Assembly: GCF_023634865.1 (NCBI RefSeq)
Contig: NZ_JAMLJN010000004.1
Span: 124,001 to 188,000 of the forward strand
Source of the DNA: Flavobacterium fragile
GTDB taxonomy: Bacteria; Bacteroidota; Bacteroidia; Flavobacteriales; Flavobacteriaceae
Length of the DNA stretch: 64,000 bases
Reading direction: 5' to 3'
The notes beneath the pieces are model-generated. The model saw only the letters and a list, made by a program, of their open reading frames with translations. It ran no database searches and was not told where the DNA came from. Position numbers and translations under genes: made by a program. Below, in pieces: positions 24,886 through 33,990 of this stretch (the stretch's first letter is position 1; every line of letters starts with the position of its first letter).

Positions 24886-26325
24886 TTAATGTATTATTGT
24901 TTGAATTGCTTTTGGTAAAATTATAATTTCTGTAGCATTAGTTCCAACACTTAAGAAATATTTAATCTCTTTATCCGTATGATTCATAACTACTGTTACA
25001 ATTTCTCCATTTGGATTCATGAATGAAGTTGTTAACAAATTACTTCTACTAGCAGAACTAGCAATTCTTTTAGCTCCTTTGTCTATAAATTTAGAAAAAT
25101 GTCCTATAAAATAATAAGAAGGTGTATAAATCAGTTCTCCAGTTTTCAAATCTGCATGAATTGGAGCGAAACAAAAGTTTTTAACATGATTTGGCCCACC
25201 ATTTTCATCTAACAAGATATTCCAATCAGTCCATCCCACCGTTCCATTATTAAAGTCATTAATCATTGATTTGCCATAGCGCTCGCCATTAGCCCATAAT
25301 TGGTAATTTTTAGCATCAAATTTTTCAACACAACCTTCTGTGAATAGTAAGTTTTTATCTGGATACATTTCATTTACTTTTCCAATGTTATCATACATTT
25401 GATCGCCTCCACTCCAATTTTCATACCAGTGAAATCCTATTCCCCAAACATATTTACTGGCTTCTTTATCATCTAAAACTGCACTAGCTCTTTGCGTAAT
25501 TAAATCTCTGTTATGATCCCAAATAGTGATTTTTTTGTCTCCAAAACCTGCTTTTTTAAGGGTAGGTCCAAGAAAATTTTTCAAGAAATCTCTTTCTTCT
25601 TCAGCCGTATAAATACAAGATTCCCAAATTTGAGTGGCCATTGGCTCATTTTGAACAGTTAATCCCCATACTGGTAATCCTTCATTTTGAATTGCATCAA
25701 TATATTTCACATAATAATTTGCCCATGATTGATAATACTGAGGTAACAATTTTCCACCTTTTAACATGTTATTATTGTCTTTCATGAAAGCTGGAGGCGA
25801 CCAAGGACTAATGTAAAAAGTGGCTTTAGAACCTATCAAATTCATTGCTCTTTTTAGCATTGGTATTTTGAATTTTTTATCAACTGAAATATCAAAAGAT
25901 TTCAAATCTATATCACCGTCTTGAATATAAGTATAGCTTGATGAACTAAAATCGCAGCTATTCATGTTTGTTCTAAGAATTGAATACCCAATACCTTCAT
26001 TTTTACTAAAATAAGCATTTAAAAATTCTTGTTGCTTTTCTGATGACAGTTTGGAAAAGACTTCGGCAGAAGCATCTGTAATAGCACCACCAATTCCTAA
26101 AAAAGTTTGAAATTTTTTATTTGGATTCACAAAAACACAAACTTGTGTCTCCAAAGGCTGTTTCATTTCTTTAAAATAGTATGTTTGGTCAGATTTATCT
26201 AACCTAAGATTGGTTTCATTTGCGGATGTATATACTTGTATATTTTTTCTTGAAGTCGTCTCCTTTACAGAAGAACATCCTAAAATGACAAAATAGCTGA
26301 AAAGTAAAATTACTGATTTATTCAT
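24886..26325 (-). CDS. GH30 glucanase lipoprotein (second)
   Basis: A 479-residue lipoprotein with lipobox VILGC (C17) and a GH30 catalytic domain. The acid/base is E227 in LTVQNEP and the nucleophile is E330 in LLFTEGC; the block YISPWSPPAFMKDN is typical. A short C-terminal beta-sheet domain follows (about residues 410-479). GH30 enzymes of this kind act on beta-1,6-glucan or other beta-glucosides. It differs clearly from the other GH30 of this locus, so the two probably attack different linkages or chain lengths. Confidence 0.92.
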   Translation of the reverse strand: MNKSVILLFSYFVILGCSSVKETTSRKNIQVYTSANETNLRLDKSDQTYYFKEMKQPLETQVCVFVNPNKKFQTFLGIGGAITDASAEVFSKLSSEKQQEFLNAYFSKNEGIGYSILRTNMNSCDFSSSSYTYIQDGDIDLKSFDISVDKKFKIPMLKRAMNLIGSKATFYISPWSPPAFMKDNNNMLKGGKLLPQYYQSWANYYVKYIDAIQNEGLPVWGLTVQNEPMATQIWESCIYTAEEERDFLKNFLGPTLKKAGFGDKKITIWDHNRDLITQRASAVLDDKEASKYVWGIGFHWYENWSGGDQMYDNIGKVNEMYPDKNLLFTEGCVEKFDAKNYQLWANGERYGKSMINDFNNGTVGWTDWNILLDENGGPNHVKNFCFAPIHADLKTGELIYTPSYYFIGHFSKFIDKGAKRIASSASRSNLLTTSFMNPNGEIVTVVMNHTDKEIKYFLSVGTNATEIIILPKAIQTIIH

Positions 26326-26438
26326 AATATTGTTTAATTTAAAATGTGTAAGCTACAAGTGATACACCATATCGTGAAATTGTAACCTATTTTGTGTTTG
26401 ATTGTGGTAAAAAATGTTCTTTATTGTGAGCTATATTT

Positions 26439-27287
26439 TCATTGTTCAAATTTAATTTCTACCAAAATCGGAAAATGATCTGACGGATACTTTAAGTTTC
26501 GTGAATCAATCAAAATTCCATATTTTTTTACTCGTATATTACTAGATCTCGATATAAAAATATAATCGATTAATTCTGTAACAGGTTCGTTGTAATTAAA
26601 ATTATTAAAAGTTCCAACTGGTCCAAATGCTACTTGCTCAGAAATATCTCTGGAATCATGCATAACCTTTTTAATGTCAATTATTCTTTTATCTGTAGGA
26701 TTCAAATTAAAATCTCCCATAAAAATAACTGGATAATTTTTTGAGTTTAGTTCTTTTATTTTGCGAATGATTAATTGAATTCCATTCGTTCTTGCTTCTT
26801 CTCCAATATGATCTAAATGCGTATTAAAAACCCAAAAATTTGTTTTCCGTTTTTTATCTTTAAATAAAGCATAAGTACATATTCTATTGTATGCTGCATC
26901 CCAACCTTTTGAAATAGTATCGGGTGTGTTTGAAAGCCAAAATGTATTTGTTTCAAGTACGTCAAATTTTTCTTTTTTAAAAAAAATAGCGGAAGATTCT
27001 CCTTTGCCAATTCCTTCTCTAGCAATTCCTACCTTATCATATTGCTTAAGAGAATTTATTATATCAACTTCTTGATTAGGTCTAGCTTCTTGAATTCCCA
27101 TAACATCAGGTTCATAAAACTGAATTTGAGAAATTAAAAATTCTTTTCTATTAGCCCAACTATTATCTCCATCGGAAGCAACATCTAATCGAATATTGTA
27201 AGTCATAAACTCATACGTTTGAGCCTTAACTTGAAAGCAAATAATAAATAAGAATGAAGCTAAAATTATTTTTGAACAATTTTTCAT
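26439..27287 (-). CDS. Secreted endonuclease/exonuclease/phosphatase (EEP) family protein
   Basis: A 282-residue secreted protein with a signal peptide ending QVKAQ. All EEP metal and catalytic motifs are present: YNIRLD, GIQEAR, FNTHLDH, GDFNLNPTD and SDHFPIL. The family includes nucleases, sphingomyelinases and phosphodiesterases. EEP proteins are often found in Bacteroidota glycan loci, where the substrate is not known. Here a phosphodiester linked to the glycan or its carrier is possible. It sits between the two GH30 genes. Confidence 0.88.
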   Translation of the reverse strand: MKNCSKIILASFLFIICFQVKAQTYEFMTYNIRLDVASDGDNSWANRKEFLISQIQFYEPDVMGIQEARPNQEVDIINSLKQYDKVGIAREGIGKGESSAIFFKKEKFDVLETNTFWLSNTPDTISKGWDAAYNRICTYALFKDKKRKTNFWVFNTHLDHIGEEARTNGIQLIIRKIKELNSKNYPVIFMGDFNLNPTDKRIIDIKKVMHDSRDISEQVAFGPVGTFNNFNYNEPVTELIDYIFISRSSNIRVKKYGILIDSRNLKYPSDHFPILVEIKFEQ

Positions 27288-27612
27288 ATTTCTTTTAAAA
27301 TTAAATAGAGTTTCTATTGAACCAAAACAGAAACTCTATTTTGAATAAACTAACTAAAAAAATAAACTATAATCTTTTAATCTTAATACAATCGACTTCA
27401 AATGTTGCTGATGTTAAATTTAAATCTATAGTTTTTACAGAATTATTGCTAATTCAGCTAAATCTTAATAAAGATTAAACTTCAATTTTTGTAAATGTGT
27501 AAAAACAATAAATTGTCAACTTAAAAATTATAAAATACAATTCACAATCCCTTGAACAAATTACTACAGTTAAAACGCTAAAAAATAAATCCTTTATTCA
27601 TTTGTGATTACA
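27288..27612. other. PUL spacer with a decayed coding remnant
   Basis: This 325-bp gap between the EEP gene and the upstream GH30 gene is unusually long for the operon. It holds the coding remnant at 27367-27453. The rest is AT-rich with no promoter match that I trust. Confidence 0.6.
27367..27453 (-). pseudogene. C-terminal remnant of a lost PUL gene
   Basis: On the minus strand a 28-codon stretch ends at TAG 27367. It reads like the end of a secreted beta-sandwich protein: NNSVKTIDLNLTS then TFEVDCIKIKRL. There is no start codon, and a TGA stands just upstream in this frame, while an adjacent frame continues with DLAE, hinting at a frameshift. It may be the tail of a surface glycan-binding protein or a carbohydrate-binding module. 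This is my reading of a short segment. Confidence 0.45.
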
Positions 27613-29028
27613 TTAAAAGACATAGGTTGCAACGGTTCTTCCATCTAAAGAAGTTGAAACCGATTTATCATTTATTTTAATATTAAAATTTTCTGATGTA
27701 GAATTTTCATTTAAAACGATTACCACTGTTTTTCTATCAGGAGTTTTAAAAGCTACATTTGGTAAATTAGAAATTTGCTTAGAGGCTATTCTTACTGAAT
27801 TCGCAGGAACAAATTTTGAAGCATGTGCTATAATATAATAACCTACATTTCTTTTAAAAGTCTGACTGTTTTCAATAGTAATGGCACCCTTACATTGTGT
27901 ACATCCTCCCGGAGTGTGGGGTCCAAAATTAACATCATTTGCTAAGTTCCATTCTAAAGCAGTTTTACTCCAATTTAACATTGAACCAATAATAACGTTT
28001 TTCATGTGCCAAATTAAATCTCCTGAAAAAGTCCCATCAGAACCTGTCCATTGCTCCGTGAAATAAACATTTTTTGTTGGATGTGCATCATGTAAAACAG
28101 ATAGTGCTGAAATATCACCTTCATATAAATGAAAAGCGGAACCATCAACAAAAGAATTTGCAATTGGATCATTTAAAACTTCCAAAGGATATTCTGGCTT
28201 ATTACAATTATGATCGTAAGCTATAATTTTTGTTTTAATATTAGCATCACGAAATGCGGGACCTAAATGATTTTTAATAAAATCTGTTTGCTCCGTAGCC
28301 GACATGCTTAAACTTGGATTATTTCCAGCATGTAATGGCTCATTTTGTGGTGTAATAGCATCAATAGTAATTCCTAATGATTGCATTTTTTTGATATATT
28401 TTACAAAATATTGTGCATAAACATTGTAATATTTTGGTTGTAATTTACCACCAATACTGCTATTGTTGTCTTTCATCCATATAGGTGGTGACCATGGTGT
28501 TGCAATAATTTTAATGTTAGGATTTATCACTAAAATCTCTTGTACCATTTTAATCAACTCCTCGTCTGGTTTTAAGCTGAATTTTGATAACGTAACATCT
28601 GTCTCACCTTCAGGAATATCATTATAGGAAAAAACACGAGCATTTAAATCAGAAGCGCCAATACTTAATCTCAAATAATTAATTGCTATAGATTGAGTTG
28701 AATTTCCAAAAAGTTCTTGTAGTAACTGTTTTTTCTTTTCTGGGACCAATTGATTTATAACCTCAACACTTCCTCCTGTTAAAGTATATCCAAAACCATC
28801 TATACTTTGAAAGGTTTTAGAAGTATCAATCTCTATACTAGGATAAGAATTGTTGTTAATACCAAATTTTAGATTTAACGTTTGTTTATGTAGTTTTACT
28901 GACTCGTCTGCTTTAGTTATCCAAACATCAACATTTTTAGTTTTGCTAGAAATGTTTTGTGTTGAACAAGAAACAGATAGAGTTACAGGTAAAAATATAT
29001 ATATCAATATTTTTATAAGTTTAACCAT
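27613..29028 (-). CDS. GH30 glucanase lipoprotein (first)
   Basis: A 471-residue lipoprotein with lipobox LSVSC (C21). The GH30 barrel has acid/base E230 in ITPQNEP and nucleophile E325 in VYFTEQW, plus ATPWSPPIWMKDNN. A beta-sheet side domain occupies the N-terminus and about residues 395-471. The motifs resemble beta-1,6-glucanase members, as in known Bacteroides beta-1,6-glucan loci. As a lipoprotein directly after susD it may act at the cell surface. A long inverted repeat lies between susD and this gene. Confidence 0.92.
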   Translation of the reverse strand: MVKLIKILIYIFLPVTLSVSCSTQNISSKTKNVDVWITKADESVKLHKQTLNLKFGINNNSYPSIEIDTSKTFQSIDGFGYTLTGGSVEVINQLVPEKKKQLLQELFGNSTQSIAINYLRLSIGASDLNARVFSYNDIPEGETDVTLSKFSLKPDEELIKMVQEILVINPNIKIIATPWSPPIWMKDNNSSIGGKLQPKYYNVYAQYFVKYIKKMQSLGITIDAITPQNEPLHAGNNPSLSMSATEQTDFIKNHLGPAFRDANIKTKIIAYDHNCNKPEYPLEVLNDPIANSFVDGSAFHLYEGDISALSVLHDAHPTKNVYFTEQWTGSDGTFSGDLIWHMKNVIIGSMLNWSKTALEWNLANDVNFGPHTPGGCTQCKGAITIENSQTFKRNVGYYIIAHASKFVPANSVRIASKQISNLPNVAFKTPDRKTVVIVLNENSTSENFNIKINDKSVSTSLDGRTVATYVF

Positions 29029-29158
29029 TTTATTTAATTCAAAAAGAACATTGTAACTGCTTGAAATTTAAATTTATTAGATATTAAGTAGCTGAACTAA
29101 CAATTGTAATATGTTAAGCTAGCTACTTTTCATTCTAATCTTTACATCAAAAAAATAA

Positions 29159-29220
29159 AATCCATTAATGAAAACTACAATTTAAATGAATTTTTCAAAA
29201 AGAGTTATCATTAATGGATT
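29159..29220. repeat. Inverted repeat between susD and GH30 genes
   Basis: AATCCATTAATGA (29159-29171) and TCATTAATGGATT (29208-29220) are perfect complements separated by 36 nt. It lies just after the susD stop codon (minus strand). A stem here could stabilise the susCD part of the transcript or reduce read-through. No strong T-run follows. Confidence 0.65.
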
Positions 29221-29233
29221 ATGATTTTAAATA

Positions 29234-30685
29234 TTAATATCCAGGATTTTGTGTTAATAATGGATTTGCATCTAATTTATCTTGTGGTATAGGCCACAAA
29301 AGTCTATTTTGATTGATATTTGAAGCTGTTGGTAAAACCACTCCGTTTCCGTCTCTTTGTTGAGATAATACTTCAACTGCTTTACCCATTCTTTTAAGAT
29401 CAAACCAACGATCTCCTTCAAAAGCTAACTCCATGAATCTTTCTTTAAGGATTTTGTTAATTGCATCTGTTTGATTAGTAGCGGTAATTGTGCTAATTCC
29501 AGCTCTAGTTCTTACTTGATTAACTAAAGCCATTGCTCCTGATACATCTCCTAAAGTAGCTAAAGCTTCAGCTTTTAATAATAAAATATCAGCTAAACGA
29601 GCGATGTAAAAATTTTGATTTCCGTTAGTATCTCTCATTTTGTAAGCAAAAGGATAATTAGTTGAAGACCAATAATTATCAGCCCAACCAACATTTGCTA
29701 CAGTTATTGTTGATGCTCTTCTTTGAGTATCACCATTTTCAATAAATGCTTGAACTAAATCGTGAGAAGGAGCATTAAATTTTTTCCAATCAGTACCTAA
29801 AAACATAAATGTATTCCATGCACCAATAGGGCTACCCCATCCGCCACCATTCACTTCCCAAATAGACTCATCATTACCTTCATGAGCACTATCAAAAAGA
29901 TGATCAAAAGTAGTCATTAGAGAATAACCACCTGCAATAACTTCATTACAATATTGAACCGTTTTTGTCCAATCTGGATTTGGCATTGTAGCGTAAACTT
30001 TAGCTAAAAGTGCCTTTGCTCCCATTTTATTCGCTTTAAACTTATTAGATCCATCAGGAGCTTTATCTATTGCTACTAAACAGTCTAAGATAATTTGGTC
30101 ATAAACTTCTGCAACAGGTTTTCTTACTGGAAATAATTCATTAAAAGCTTGCTCAAAGTTAGCACTTGAAATTGAAAAAACAGCTGTTGTTGCTATAGGA
30201 CAATCTCCCCATAATTGAGCTGCTTGAAAATGATTTAAAGCTCTAATTAATGACGCTTCACCTATCATTTCATCTTTACGAGTTTGACTTAAATCAGAAG
30301 CTTGATTAACATAATTAATAACAATATTACATGTATTGATATTATTATAAATGTCATTCCAATCTCCTCTCATTTGAGAATTTGTAGATAACATTTGAAA
30401 AGCTTCATATTGAAAAATAGCAGGATTATCTGCTCCAATATAAGCATTATCAGACTGTCCATCACCCGCTAATAAAAAGTCTAATTGCCAATAGCCAGAA
30501 CCAAAAGTCCCATAAACTGCATTCATTCTAGACTCAGCAGCAGCTGCATCTTCAATTACAATTCCATTATTTAAAGACGTTGCTTCTTCAGTTATTGGCT
30601 CTGTATCTAAATAATCTGAACATGATGATAAAAACAATACCATTAAAAGGGTTATTGCTTTTAAATAATTTTTAACTAATTTCAT
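29234..30685 (-). CDS. susD: SusD/RagB-family glycan-binding lipoprotein
   Basis: A 483-residue outer membrane lipoprotein with lipobox FLSSC (C22) and the typical SCSDYLDTEP start. It is helical with TPR-like repeats and ends WPIPQDKLDANPLLTQNPGY, the normal SusD C-terminus. It caps the SusC channel on the cell surface and captures oligosaccharides. It is 20 bp downstream of susC. The substrate is inferred from the enzymes of the operon. Confidence 0.95.
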   Translation of the reverse strand: MKLVKNYLKAITLLMVLFLSSCSDYLDTEPITEEATSLNNGIVIEDAAAAESRMNAVYGTFGSGYWQLDFLLAGDGQSDNAYIGADNPAIFQYEAFQMLSTNSQMRGDWNDIYNNINTCNIVINYVNQASDLSQTRKDEMIGEASLIRALNHFQAAQLWGDCPIATTAVFSISSANFEQAFNELFPVRKPVAEVYDQIILDCLVAIDKAPDGSNKFKANKMGAKALLAKVYATMPNPDWTKTVQYCNEVIAGGYSLMTTFDHLFDSAHEGNDESIWEVNGGGWGSPIGAWNTFMFLGTDWKKFNAPSHDLVQAFIENGDTQRRASTITVANVGWADNYWSSTNYPFAYKMRDTNGNQNFYIARLADILLLKAEALATLGDVSGAMALVNQVRTRAGISTITATNQTDAINKILKERFMELAFEGDRWFDLKRMGKAVEVLSQQRDGNGVVLPTASNINQNRLLWPIPQDKLDANPLLTQNPGY

Positions 30686-30705
30686 AATTATATAGTATTT
30701 TAATT

Positions 30706-33700
30706 TTAAAAGTTTGCTTTAAGTCCAAAAATGAATGTTTTAACTTGAGGATACGTTCCTAAATCAATTCCTTGTCCTATACCTGTAGCATTATTGAACG
30801 CTCCAACTTCTGGATCAAAACCTTTATAATTTGTGATGGTATATAAATTTTGTCCTGTAACATACAATTTCACAGAATTCAATTTCAAATTTTCTAATTT
30901 AAATTCATATCCTAAAGTAACCGCTTTCAATCTTACATAAGAACCATCTTCAACGTATCTATCAGAAACGTGTAATGCATTTGGATCATTAGCTCTTGGT
31001 ACATCGGTAACTTGCCCTGGAGTAGTCCATCTATTTAAAACTTCAGTAGATTGATTGTTGTAATTACTCATTAATGTTAAATCCATTCTTGAAGCATTAA
31101 AGATATCACCACCTTGAGAACCCGTAATTAAAGCATCAAGTGTAAATCCTTTATAGCTAAAATTATTACTAAATCCGAATGTATAATCTGGATTAGGGTT
31201 TCCAATAATTGTTCTATCATCTGTAGTAATTTGTCCGTCTCCATCAATATCTTGATACATTAAAGAACCTGAAGCTGGATCAACTCCGTCTACTTTATAA
31301 CCATAGAAACTTCCTAATGGAATTCCTTCAGCTAATAAAATTACACTTTCTCCTACTGATGTTAAATTTTGAAATTGTATTTTCTTAAGTAAACCTAGAG
31401 CTACAACTTCGTTTTTGTTGAAGGAAATATTAAAATTCGAATTCCACTTAAAGTCTCCAGTTAAATTTCTAGTATTTAAACTTAACTCTAAACCTTTATT
31501 TTCAATTTCTCCTGCATTATAATAATATGGTTTTGAAAAACCTGGGAAATAAATGATTTGTAAAAGATCTTTTGTATTCTTTTTATAGATATCTGCAGAA
31601 AATTTTACTCTATCTTCAAATAATCCTAAATCAAATCCAAGATTAAGATCTGTTGTAGTTTCCCATTTTAAATCTGGATTACCAATTTGATCTAATGTGG
31701 TAGAATTGGTTAAAGGATTTGTATAATTTAAATCGAAACTAGAATATGCTGGTAAGCCTGATAAATTACCCGTTTTACCCCATCCTGCTCTTAATTTTAA
31801 TTCGCTAACAGACGTAAAACTTTCTAAGAAATCTTCGTTAGAGATAATCCATGCCGCTGAGACACCTGGGAAAAATCCCCATTTATTACCCGAAGCTAAT
31901 TGTGAAGCTCCACTTTCTCTAAATACTCCATTAAAAATGTATTTATTATTCAAAGTGTACGTAACTCTACCAAAATAAGACAAGCTTCTTACTTTGTTTT
32001 CTCTTAATTCAAAAGACTTGTTAGTAGCAGCATCATAATCATAATGAGTTTGATTAACATTGAATCCAGTTCCTGAATTTGCATCTTTATAATAATTATT
32101 ACTCTGCATCGACATACCTCCTAATAATTTTAAATCTGAGTTATCAAATTTTAAAGAATAATTAAGTGTATTTTCAAAATTTAAGTTCTCATATTTTTCA
32201 AGAGTGTTACTTCCTCTACCTTTTATTGTAGTAGGATCATTTTCGCCATTTCTACCCCATACATTGCTATATGGATCTACAAATTGAACATTTTCAGATC
32301 TTGTTATATCAGATGAAAACATAGGTTTCCAAATTAAACCCGGTAAAATATTAACATCAAAACTTACACTACTTAAATATCTATTAACAGCTGTTTCATT
32401 TTGTCTTGCTAATAAAGAAACTGGATTCTCCCACCCAGATTGATATGGGTTTACAGCATATTGTCCATCTTTAAATCCATCTCTAAACGATCCATCAGGA
32501 TTAGTATCTCTTATCATCAATTCAGAACCCCAAACAGGTAAAAATGAAGGAGTAACCAAAGCACTCATAACAGCTCCACCTTGTCCAACACTGTTATTAT
32601 CACTAATATACGATCCATCTGATTGAATTACGTTCATACTTACATCCGTTTTCAACCAAGATGTTAGATTTGCATTCAAATTAATTTTACCCGAAAATCT
32701 TTTGTAATTAGAGGGACTGATAATACCGTCCATAACTTGATAGCCTAGTGCACTATAAAATTTTAATTTTTCGGTACCGCCTGCATAAGAAAAATTATAA
32801 TTTTGATCAACACCTGTTCTTAAAATTTTATCTTGCCAATCAGTATAAATTCCTGCATATCTAGGATCATTAGCTGTAGTTAAATAGCTCGGATTTATCT
32901 CTCCTAATAAAGTTTTATAATCTGATAAATTTAACACATCTACATTACTAACCGCTTTAGAAAAACCTAAATAAGAACTAAACTGATAGTCATTTTTATT
33001 AGCCTTTCCTTTTTTTGTTGTAATGATTACCACACCCGTAGAACCATTAACACCATAGATAGCTGTTGCAGTTGCATCTTTTAAGATTACCATATCAATG
33101 ATGTCTTCTGTATTTAAACCCGTAATATCTTTGGTTTGAATTCCATCAACCACATATAATGGCGTGTTTCCAGAATTAATTGAGCTAAGACCTCTAATAC
33201 GAACATCAAAACTAGCTCCTGGCTTCCCTGAAGTTTGTACAACATTAACACCTGTTGCATTTCCTTGTATTGCTTGAGCAACATTTAAGATAGGACGACT
33301 CTCAAAAGCATCAGATTTGATCGTTGAAATAGCATTTGATACATTTTTACTTTTTTGAGTGCCATAACCAACGTTTACAACTACCTCTTTTAGTTGATTA
33401 ATATCCTCAACTAAATTAATAATCATTTCTCCATTAGTAATTTGCACTTCTTTTGTCGCATATCCTACATAAGAAACAACTAGTTTATCAGCATTATTAG
33501 AAACTGATAATTTAAATTTTCCATCAAAATCGGTAATTGTTAGTGTATTAGTACCTTTTACTAACACATTTGCACCAATTAATGGAATCCCATCTGACAC
33601 CACTTTACCAGAAACTGATTTCTGAGCTTGTGCAGATGTAATAAAGACGAATAACATAGAAATAAGAAAAATATTTTCCCTAAATCTGTTTAATTGTGGC

Positions 33701-33711
33701 TTTAATTTCAT
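30706..33711 (-). CDS. susC: SusC/RagA-family TonB-dependent transporter
   Basis: A 1001-residue outer membrane transporter. After the signal peptide (ITSAQAQ), residues about 32-115 form a carboxypeptidase-regulatory-like domain (SGKVVSDGIPLIGANV). The plug domain follows with VVNVGYGTQKSKNVSNA and DGIQTKDITGLNTEDI, and then the 22-strand barrel. The protein imports oligosaccharides powered by TonB-ExbBD. It is the first structural gene of the PUL. A 16-bp perfect palindrome lies about 50 bp before its start. Confidence 0.96.
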   Translation of the reverse strand: MKLKPQLNRFRENIFLISMLFVFITSAQAQKSVSGKVVSDGIPLIGANVLVKGTNTLTITDFDGKFKLSVSNNADKLVVSYVGYATKEVQITNGEMIINLVEDINQLKEVVVNVGYGTQKSKNVSNAISTIKSDAFESRPILNVAQAIQGNATGVNVVQTSGKPGASFDVRIRGLSSINSGNTPLYVVDGIQTKDITGLNTEDIIDMVILKDATATAIYGVNGSTGVVIITTKKGKANKNDYQFSSYLGFSKAVSNVDVLNLSDYKTLLGEINPSYLTTANDPRYAGIYTDWQDKILRTGVDQNYNFSYAGGTEKLKFYSALGYQVMDGIISPSNYKRFSGKINLNANLTSWLKTDVSMNVIQSDGSYISDNNSVGQGGAVMSALVTPSFLPVWGSELMIRDTNPDGSFRDGFKDGQYAVNPYQSGWENPVSLLARQNETAVNRYLSSVSFDVNILPGLIWKPMFSSDITRSENVQFVDPYSNVWGRNGENDPTTIKGRGSNTLEKYENLNFENTLNYSLKFDNSDLKLLGGMSMQSNNYYKDANSGTGFNVNQTHYDYDAATNKSFELRENKVRSLSYFGRVTYTLNNKYIFNGVFRESGASQLASGNKWGFFPGVSAAWIISNEDFLESFTSVSELKLRAGWGKTGNLSGLPAYSSFDLNYTNPLTNSTTLDQIGNPDLKWETTTDLNLGFDLGLFEDRVKFSADIYKKNTKDLLQIIYFPGFSKPYYYNAGEIENKGLELSLNTRNLTGDFKWNSNFNISFNKNEVVALGLLKKIQFQNLTSVGESVILLAEGIPLGSFYGYKVDGVDPASGSLMYQDIDGDGQITTDDRTIIGNPNPDYTFGFSNNFSYKGFTLDALITGSQGGDIFNASRMDLTLMSNYNNQSTEVLNRWTTPGQVTDVPRANDPNALHVSDRYVEDGSYVRLKAVTLGYEFKLENLKLNSVKLYVTGQNLYTITNYKGFDPEVGAFNNATGIGQGIDLGTYPQVKTFIFGLKANF

Positions 33712-33757
33712 AAGTGAATAAAATTTAGTTTGGTTAATTCTTACAAGACCTATTTAT

Positions 33758-33773
33758 ATCTTGTTAACAAGAT
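33758..33773. promoter_or_regulatory. 16-bp perfect palindrome upstream of susC
   Basis: ATCTTGTTAACAAGAT is a perfect dyad 47 bp before the susC ATG. A weak promoter (TATATTTT near 33830-33820 on the minus strand) would place it in the leader or just after the start of transcription. It is a candidate operator for the adjacent LuxR-HTH regulator. The function is inferred. Confidence 0.45.
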
Positions 33774-33990
33774 GTTAAATTATTCAATAAACCCATAACT
33801 CCTAACCTATCAACCACAACAAAAAATATACAATGACATAATTTTTACAAACAAATAAAAGAATATCGCAAAAAATGTTTTGATTCTTGAGAAAATGAAA
33901 AAATAATTACTTGTTAAATCTTGAATATAAGCGATATAAAACCACGCCTTGTTGAGGTAATGTTGTAGTAAAAGTATACAAATTGTATAG

